In this document: one piece after another, positions 49,001-59,700 of the stretch
Layout of the letters: every line of letters starts with the position of its first letter
Position numbering within the stretch: the first letter of the stretch is position 1
Assembly: GCF_000237925.1 (NCBI RefSeq)
Contig: NC_031495.1
Location: 52,274,746 to 52,338,745 of the forward strand
Direction of reading: 5' to 3'
DNA: 64,000 nucleotides
From: Schistosoma mansoni
Lineage: Eukaryota > Platyhelminthes > Trematoda > Strigeidida > Schistosomatidae
Notes under the pieces: model-generated
The model's database searches: none
Seen by the model: the letters and a program-made list of their open reading frames with translations, nothing else
What the model was told of the DNA's origin: nothing
Translations under genes and position numbers: made by a program

Positions 49001-52000
49001 ACTAATGCTCTGGGTTCAATTCCTAGTGGTGTCACCAGTACTTAATATTGGAACATGTCCCAAACAAGGATAAATCAGCTGCTCAGTGCTTCCCATTTTT
49101 CGATAATACCTCAAATGAATTCATAATATGTAATGAATACCATTTTCAGATTTTTGAATAATTTTTTTGATCGATATTTGTTTGAAATACACCACACAGA
49201 AAGTAAAACTAGAAGGGGTTTTGTGGAGATTTCAACTTTGAAAATACTGAAATCNNNNNNNNNNNNNNNNNNNNNNNNNNNNNNNNNNNNNNNNNNNNNN
49301 NNNNNNNNNNNNNNNNNNNNNNNNNNNNNNNNNNNNNNNNNNNNNNNNNNNNNNNNNNNNNNNNNNNNNNNNNNNNNNNNNNNNNNNNNNNNNNNNNNNN
49401 NNNNNNNNNNNNNNNNNNNNNNNNNNNNNNNNNNNNNNNNNNNNNNNNNNNNNNAGAATGTAGCTAGCTAGGAAATGAACGAACAGGTGTTCTATTTGTC
49501 TTGGGGTTTTTCAACTGGATGCTCCAGAGATTGAAGATCACGGTGTTGTCTTATTATGATAAAGAATTAGAATTAATATGTTAAGTAGAAACCAGTTAAA
49601 AAATATTAAAAACTTCAGGAGATATAAGTAGCGATTTGAATATTAAGGCATTGAATATGATAAAGAATTTACAGTGCGCATCCACGATCTCGCTTCGCGA
49701 GATTCAAAACGGACGTCCAGCGCTTCCAGGTTTTCCATGGTGGTCTAGCTTCAAATGACTCATGATCTTAACTATTAAAATTACTATAATATCAATAAAA
49801 ACCCCTTCTGATATTAATTCATTTTACTTAAAAAAAATTCTTATTTGGCAAAGAAGATTATTCCATTGCTACAAGAATATTGTCATATTTTATACAAAAA
49901 TTTTATAATTAAAACAAAATTTACGATACAGGTTCCTATGAAATTGACAATTTATTAATATACATTCAGTCATCAATATTTTTCTAAAGAAATTAAACAT
50001 AGAAATGTAGAATTTCAGTTGTCAAGTATCAACCACCTTGATTTATTGGAACATAACCATATTAAAATCAATAAAATAGTATCTAAGATAATTTATCTAG
50101 ATTTCACTTACTTTTTCTTTTGTTATAATATATAGTACATTGACCTATATCATATGATTAAAACTATTTTTTTTAATTCTGCAAATAAAATTGGTTAGTG
50201 TTTCGTAATAATAATTATCTATATTAAGTATTATATACAAGATGTTTGCTAAGTTTAATGAGAGAATGGTCACGTACTAAATTTTCCATAAATTATAATA
50301 ATATTTTGTTTGGAAGTAAAAAACTTTAATACTTGAAATGTCACGTCATAAAATCCGGTTTCAACTAAAGCTGAACCCATTTAACATATCCGTTGATATA
50401 TATGGTCTATCGGTTAGCTACAACGTAAGACCAGGCACATATATGCATCGGTCTAAGTTGCCACACCTCATTAGCATAACAAGATGAACACCAAATTCAC
50501 AGACGTAGTTACTTCAAAAGTAGTAATATACAAAAGAAAGATTGTTTATAAGGATATAATACAGAAAGAAAGAATTAGTTCATAGAAAGGTATAAAGCAA
50601 TTCTAATCTCACCTTTCTAGGGCAGACAAAGAGTGTATACACCTATGCCATTGTGACCAAATCTGAGTCACGTTACTCAGTCTCCAACCATTGATTACGA
50701 TAGTCATGCGGACCCAAACCAATTAGTCTGCATCTAATAACATGGCTTAGACTAGAAGTTAGTGACTTCAAGCACTGATGCCACGTTTTGGTTTGGCCGC
50801 CCCTAACTTTCTTCCAACCATCCCCTACACTAGTCAGCATTGCGCGTTGTAGTAATCGTTGTTCAGACATACGTAACATGTGGCCCAACCATCTCAGTCG
50901 GTGAAGATTTACAACTTAATCAACTGATTTATATATATACAACTCACCTTTTATTCTTCTGAAAGTCTTATATAAATTAAAGAACAGTTAAAACACTGTA
51001 ATGAATTAAGAAAGAATTTGGAATGATCAGAATAATTATTTATTTGAAAGCTCTCATAACAATCTATCAAACTTGATGCATGTGTGATATGTTCAATAAC
51101 TACATGAATAAGAATGTATTATTAATCAAGTCGGATATATACCATTTTTATTTATGAGGTAAAGGATATGTTCTCATTTGGTACGTGGCGAAAGTCTAAT
51201 AAGAATAGAGAGGTAATTTAAAATTAATTTCTGCTACGAACTTAAATTAAATGCAAACTAATCATAAACCAAGAAGCACCGGTCACATATTTTTCCATAC
51301 AGTATGATTAATCAGTAAGGAGAAATTTATAAATACATAGGGAATCAAGAACAAAGCCTATAGGTTTTATTGAGAGCATGATCTTTATACATTGTTGCGA
51401 TTTAATCCATTGGTTTACATTTCCATATTACTTCTCTGTCTTCCGGTAATGTCATCATTGCTCCTATTATTTTACACCCAATATGATCGTTTCAACAAAC
51501 AACAAACTGGCATTTGAAGGTTATAAAAAATATCTAATTATTCAGTAGTAAGCATATCATCAGGTGGGTAACGTTAAAGTAGATCTAAAGTAAAGGTATG
51601 TATTTTAATTATTGCTTGCTGCAAATATTACTCAGTATTATCATGCGTATTATAAATTCATGATTTCCTCAGTTTGTTATGCCTTCAAATGAAAATTACC
51701 TTATTAGTATACACATTTTTGCTGAAAACTCAACTTAGTGAGTCCGAATACTAGCTAATATTCAAATGATATTTCCTATTAGTTGTGTTATAATGAACAA
51801 GAACACCAGCGGGGGACAACAAAAGTATTTAAACAAAAACTTACTGAATCTCTTAGTAAAATCTGGGAATCATACAAAAAATACTTCATTTACAAAATGT
51901 CAGTCAATCGTCTCAGACTTGATTGTTCCTTCGTTTCCACACCAATCATTCTCTGTTCTCTTTCTATTTTTTTTTACCTTCTTAACCTTTTTGCCTCCAG

Positions 52001-55000
52001 GCATTTCACTTTCGATTGATGATACATACTACTTATATCTGTCAACATCATCAGCGTACACTACAGTATGATTAATCTTATGAAAAGTCATCTATTTTAT
52101 CAGTGTTTACATCCTAACTATTTAAATATTCTTGTTTTTATTGAAAAATAATAGTTTTAATAAATATAACTATTTTTGAAAAATTTAAAGATAAATTTAT
52201 TAAATTATTAAAATATCCACAAAACCATCTTCTGATAACAATCATCATGTACTCACTAGTGACTGGCTTCATAAGGTTTTCCCTGAAGTTCTAGTGAGAA
52301 TCCGTGACCAATGGAGATCAACCAGGTCTCTTGTGAGATAATAATTCACTGAAGACAATGGTGGATGGTGGCACGATTTGTGGATTGGTTGAAGTTAGAC
52401 ATTAACACCAGTGGATGCCGACTCAGTAGTCTAGAATTTAAGCGTTCTCGCGCAATACCGATTGATTCTGTGTTCGAATCCCGCGGACAGGGTCGTAGAT
52501 GCGCACTGTAAATTAAATCATTAGTATAGATTAGTCATGATTTCAATGAGACGATTCACTATGCCTTCTGAATGCTTTTTTTTAGTTACTAAATTAAAAT
52601 GAATCAGTTACGGCTAAATCAATAATAATAGTATTATTTGGTCAACTAATCATCCCCACTTGTTATGATTATCACTAATATATGTTTACTGTTTTAACTT
52701 TAGTTTCATCTAATATTTATCTCTTGACATTTCAGAAATCACTGAATTCATGTAAGTTCTTTTTTGTTTTATCTCCTTGTAGAGTGTATCTCGTTTTTTG
52801 TATTGCTACTTCATCACAATAATCCTCAAGATGGTAAAATTGTCCGAAGTTAGACATATGAAACATTGAATGAGACCTTAGTGGTTCAAAGATTAAGTTC
52901 TCTTTATGAGACCTGAGTTCAATACCCAGTGAGATCGTGGATCCCTGATGCTGTTAAGTTCCATACAACTGTCTACTATTTACTGGTCTTTAGTTGCTGT
53001 TTAACTATGCTCATTTTGTGATACAAACTGTGAAATAGCAAAATTTGTCCAAATATTTTTTAGTTATGTTAATCTATTAATTATACAAAGTATACAGTTA
53101 ACGTGATGATTGTTTCAAAGAGTAGATATAACCTATTTCTCTTACTGAAGAATTGTATGAGGAAAAGAAACTTCCAATATTTATCTATTACATTTTTAAT
53201 AATCTTTCGTAGGTTTATTGTTTGGAAATTTTTATTCTTCATAATTAGGGTTTACTAGGGCATCGTATTCGAAAATTTTAGTGGGTTATAATATTTTTTT
53301 TTTAATTATATGATTACATGTCAGTAAAGAAAGTGAAGTTTCATAGGTTACATCAAGTTAAATAAATAAACATATATGTACTATTGTTAAACAAATATTT
53401 TGCACAAGCTACGGCAATTGATATTACCGTTAGCGATTGTGTTTAAATAAATTAGTTCTTCTCTATAGAGTCATTTAAATCTATTTTCGTTAACATGTGG
53501 TTATTTAGAGACAGTAATCTGTTTTGAGATAGTTCCTATTCATCACCAAGGTTTGTCGTTAGTATTGATAGAACGGATGCTCCCAATGTATATCACATCA
53601 CATACAGAGACTTTTTCACGAAGCTAAGCATGAGGCAACTGATATTTTATTAATCTTCCACAGTTCATGAGCACCTTACAGAAAGAAGGATGTATTACTA
53701 CATCAATTGACAATAGTAATTGTGTTAAGATATGAGTGATAGAGTTTGAATAATCCTATAGACTACAAATCTTGAATGGATACTCATTGAACTTACTTGT
53801 TAAGTTAGAAAAATGGTTTACCTTACCTATGAATTTTTCAATACTAACTCACTAAAGGTATAGATGATAAATAAGGCTGCTGAAAGACTTGACTGAAATG
53901 AGTATTTTTAGGTTATCGCAATGGAATTGAAAAAATTAGGTCTTAGTTTTTTTTCATCAAACATATGTCACGCGTAACTGTTCTGTGGAAACAAAGCCGT
54001 AAATGAAGTTTCCTTGATATCTTTTTTTAAATTCTCATCTATTTTCTTCAAGTTAAACTTCAAGAGCCAACGACTTGGATTACACAGACTGTTGAAAACA
54101 TAAAAGTACGTTACAAGTTACATTGATTTGAGTTAATAAACAGTTCAATACAGACTTGACTTAAATAAATAGACAAATGTGACATCAGGGATATTATTTT
54201 ATTCTAATAATGTGGCCGACCTACTTTGTTAACATGGTTCTAGTGTTACGATCAAAACAAATCGATAACTGAACTTCAGTCATTTGGTTCCTTCTATAAA
54301 TTTCGATGTTGTAATCAAAGATGAGGTTGATCTTAGAAGTGTGATGTGTTTGCGCAACAACATATATCATGAATACATCACTTTAGTCAAGATTACAATC
54401 TTCATTACTTTACTAAATTGTTGTTTATAATGAAATAGTCAAAATGCTTTACCTGCCAACTCTGAAAATCTAGACTTTTTCAAAACAAGTAAACAGATAC
54501 AATCAAGACGAAGAAATACTATTTTAATTTTCTGTGATTATTAGAGGATGAATATAAAAACTCACTAGTTTTGGAAGCATTATCCAATACATAATACATT
54601 TTCGCTAAGTACTGGTTAAATGATCGAGTTCTAAAACCTGTAAAATGAACTTTTCCTAGATTTCATAACTAAATAAATTCAGTCATAATTTTACAAAAGT
54701 CAAAACGACTTACAGTTGGTTCCACAGTTGTCAGGGTCAATAACATCTCAGAATAGCTAAGACTGATGCTATTTAAAACGGGAAATATAATTTTTTATTA
54801 TGGTTTTTATGAAGCCTACTTTTATGGTGTCTACAATCAACAAAACCCACTCTCGTCTTTAGTCATAATTCGTATCCGTATATGTGATTTAAAAATTTAT
54901 GGAAACCTTCTGATATGCAAGACCAAATTACTGTTCCTCAGATTTTAAGATAGATTCGTTTAGAAACTACATAGCTATAGTTGACGAATTTTTTAAGTTA

Positions 55001-56717
55001 CAGTTTATAAACGCCACCATGTAAGATATCATTGGATGTTTTTTAATCTTTTTCAAGTTAATTAGAAGATACTCTTAAAATTAATATATATTGTTCCAAA
55101 GAAACTTATCTTGTCTTAATCGAATTTGAAATATTGTTCCTGAAATCCGCTTTTCACAAAGTCCATCTCTGAAATGATGAGAAATTCTTGATTTCGTTTT
55201 TTGACTTTAAATATTGCCCATTTTATTAGGCTTGAAAAATTTTGCATTTGTGTGACATTAAATATATAGGAAATAGTTTGTACTGGCTAAGATTCGTGAT
55301 AATTTCCTTAAGCTCCGTTTATCAATCACCGTGATAACCCTTATTAAATAAATCACAACGGTGTATAAATTCAGAAGGAGATACGAAGCTGCGGTTACAG
55401 TTTATTATTGGAAAGCACAGATAACAAAGTTACTAGTACATCAAGCGAATTAGATCAGGAAGGATAATGTGTGTAAACGAACGAACACAGAAACGGATTT
55501 ATGGTCAAATCGAATCAAGGTGAGGAGAAGCAAGGCAAGACAGTTAATAAGATCCGAGTACAGATATACATAGGGAAGAGAATGATTCATCGGGTGATAT
55601 TTAAGCGATTGGCATTTAAGGTAGAGTGAGGATTATGTGCGTAGGCTGTCATATGATCAAGCGTACATGTTTATACAGACAAGATAGCGATCACAATGGC
55701 ACAAAGAAATATGCGAATTGTTACCTCTCAAATAATCTTGTCTGTTAAGTAAGTTAATAAAAGAGCTCGACAAAATTAACTGTAATCAAAATTAGTGTTA
55801 GGGTATGTTGTTATAAGTTATTATAGCTCAAAAACCACTGATATCCACCATGAATTCCTGGAGTAAATTCTAAAATATTTTATAAACAAATTCAAAATTT
55901 TTAGGCATAGATAAATTGTTGATAGCAATGAGATTCAAGACTCTATGTTCGTCCTATTTGAACTCGTCGGGATGGATGTATCTGCATTTCAGACTTAATG
56001 TTAACTCCGAAACTCGAATCCAGTGCCTTTCGCTTGAAATTCATCTCATTTCACAAGCTGGTGACTGTCTAGACTCAGTGGCTCAGTAGATAACCTGATG
56101 CGATTTGAAGTGAATGGTGAAGAGTTTGTGTCCCGAAGTAAACATTTAATCCAGCTGAAGAGTATAAGGTAGAATGAGACACGCATCTTGGATTTTATTA
56201 CTATGCTTCAGCTATCTCTGCTCCAAAATCTTCATTTTTAATGGGAATATCGAGGTAATATACAGAGGATATACATATGGCAGATCAATTTCAGTACTAA
56301 ACGTCAACTAGAAGATTCAGTTCACCAATATATAAAAATTAAAATTCAAAACTATTTCTATTTCATAATACGGAAATTGTTCAGAAGCTTTAATAAGCCT
56401 GTTTATTTATCGAAGTCTATTAGATTTATAAGAAAAACAATCATTCAACTAAATACATATATATTATTTTTTTATTTAGACATTAGTTCTGCTACTTGAT
56501 ACAGATTCACCTCATTATCTTGAACTTCAAAAAATTTATAAAAGATTACTGGAGGAATCACTGAATTCAAATAATAGTCTAGAAGATAAGACGACAAATG
56601 TATGTGAACAATATTTTTTTGGAGAATGTTTTATCATATAATAAAATTGTATTTTCAATTCATTACAATACTTTCATGATAACTAATGAAGTTTCAGGAA
56701 GATTGAGTATAGGAATT

Positions 56718-56756
<39 letters not shown>

Positions 56757-59700
56757 ACTAGTTTTCTTACATTTCAAAACCAAACCTTATAGATTCATAA
56801 GAAAGGCTTTCATACGCCTATCTGTCAAAAGATGCTTTAATAAATTGATTAAGTAATATGACAAAGATTAACTTAAAATCTATCAAGATAATAAAATAAA
56901 GACAGTCAGAACTGAACTTTTTAAATGAGTCATAAATAAATAATAACAAAAAAGAAGAAGATTGATCGCAATTTGTTTCAGTTGCGCAAAGACAGCTAAA
57001 AGTCAACCACCAAGTTCTGTTGAATATGAAGTTTATGTTTTGGCCTTCTAATTTCCATAGCCCCCATTCGGACTGATTTTTACCGATAAGCTAAAAAATT
57101 TACACCTTTTTCTTCATATTTAATGATAGGATGAAACTATTTGCCTAAACACTTGGATCTGTTCTTAATAACTTGCTGGTTTTAATAAGCTATTACTGTA
57201 TCATGAAATTAGGACTTACTATAAGATTGAACTTCATTATAAGCTGAAAATGTCGGAAGACTTGCAGTTAGTAAATTATCTAAACAACAAATACTAAAAC
57301 CAGTCTTCATAACGTAATGACAAAGTACTGTACTCTTAAAGTTCATGAATGTTATATCGATTGAGTGCTGTGCTGATTCCCGCCAATGAGAGAGGGGCGA
57401 ATTACCGATCAGAGCTATGATACACAAAGCTGTATTAGAAGTCTTGAGTACTTATCAGTCCTGCTTTCTGCCTAACCCAGCCAGTTGAGTCCAGAACACC
57501 AATAACAGCCTCTACAATATGAATCATTATTCTCAAACATACTGGGTTTATATACCACTGACCGCGTCGTACCATAAAATAGAAACTAACATTTGTACAA
57601 GATTTAGCCAAATGTGGCTGTGAATGGGGGGAAAAGTAATTAATGGACTAGGAATAACTCAAGAATGGTAAATCGTATAATATTAGTTTATGGGTCAAAA
57701 TAAAGCTCATAAATATAAGGGACATGAATATGAATAGTTTGGTTAACTAGCAATTATACAATAGGAAATATACATATCACATTGGTCCATAAATAGTTCT
57801 CAAAGTTACCATTCATAAATCTCCACGGGATATAACAATGAGATGATAAAGTTTATCAAATGAATAACAGAAAACAGAGACTACTTTATTATACAGTCAT
57901 AGGTTTCAATTCCGAAAATGTCGTTTCCTTTTCTAGTGAGTGTAAAATTATCTTCTAATTGAAAATTGTTTGAGAAGACATTTTTTCAAACTTGGAAAAA
58001 ATGTCAATTCTCTGAATGATCAAATATATCAACATCTGATATTGCTAAATAAGTTATCTCATTAGTTGGAGCAGTAATTAATAAGGTATGAAGTCACCAA
58101 CAAGGTGTAATCTACCATTTTACACAATTGTAAAATTACTACAACCGGCATTATACTTAATCTTATAATCAAAATTCTGTATTTTACTAAACAGATAGTA
58201 CTAAATAAAGCAATCAATATTACTATTTAAAACGATATGTTCATTCCTATATTTAATCATCTAGTGAAAATAACACATTTAACCATTGGTATGAGTTAAC
58301 AGTTCATCTACTACCATATAGGTCACTTCAGTATTTTCACTAACTCTGCAAAGCACTTTTCTAAATGGGCTTCGGTGATCATAATTATTCATCCATAGTT
58401 ACTTCCTATATATATATATATATATATTTTAAGCATCTCTGAATTATGGTAGGCAGTTGTTATAGCAATAAACTAACTTTTGAAGTTTTCAATAATTAAA
58501 CTATAACATCATAATCTAATAAACTTCATGTACTAATAAGAACTAAGCTACAGAATAAATGAATATTTTTAATCGGTTCAGTTAAATACTGAATAGTGAA
58601 TTTTAACGAAGAAACTTAACATGGAAATAAAGAGATAATTACAATAATTAGAATAGTTGCTAGCAGTGGAATCCAGGACGCGCGTTTCGTCCTGGGACTC
58701 GAACCCAGTACCTTTCGTTTCAAACGCCTTCGCGTTATCCACTCAGCTACTGAGTCCTGATAGGCACTTGCTTGTGCGATGGGTTGAAAGTTTAAATTCA
58801 CTTGCTATTGTTTGTTTGAATCTTCCCATTGACATTTAGGACTGCAATTGATTAGTCTCTTATTTGCATTTGTGCATACTGTGCGTATTGCCTCGATACA
58901 GCCTTAATTCACAAGCACTGTTAGCGAAAATGGAAAGTGGCTAACAGTGGAATCCAGGACGCACGTTTCGTCCTTTTGGGACTCGTTAGCTGGATGTACC
59001 TGCGTCTCAGAGTTAATGTGAACATAAATATTATATTTTAAAGAAGCTTAATAGTTAGTTTTTAGCTTGATTATACACTAGTTACTCTTGTTAGAAAAAG
59101 GGTTTTTGTGGCCTCATATTTGACTCCATATAGATCGTATGAATGATTGTTATTGATAATACACATATCGTCAATCCTCCCATATAATTATCAAATTAAT
59201 CAGCGTTAGTGAATAACGGAATTAAATAAGTCAAATACGAGAATGGATTTTCGAATACATATATTTTGTACACTCGTTGATCGGAACAGACAGGGTTGAT
59301 AAGTGAATAATTAACAAGGTCAAAACGTGACTCAAGAAGAATGGATAAATTGACCTGTTATAAAGGCTTATCATAGTAACCTACATTACAAAATGTTGAC
59401 TACCATTTGATACGCTTCGATGTGAAATATTTTTATTGTAAGCAAATATTTATTCGTGAATCTGTATAGTGCAGAAATACGTAGTGTGAAGCCTTTGTAA
59501 ATATTAAAATACAACTCATGATTTTGTCAGGAGTTTTTGTGCAGATTTTAGTAATTTTTTACAGTTGAAAATCTAAAAGCACTGGATGGCCGTTTTGTCT
59601 TATTGTGGGACTCCTCAGCAGTGCTCATCCACTGACTTCAAGAGATATTTCCTGGAGTTCTAGTGAGAATCAGTGACCGGTAGAGTTCAACCAGGTCTGC

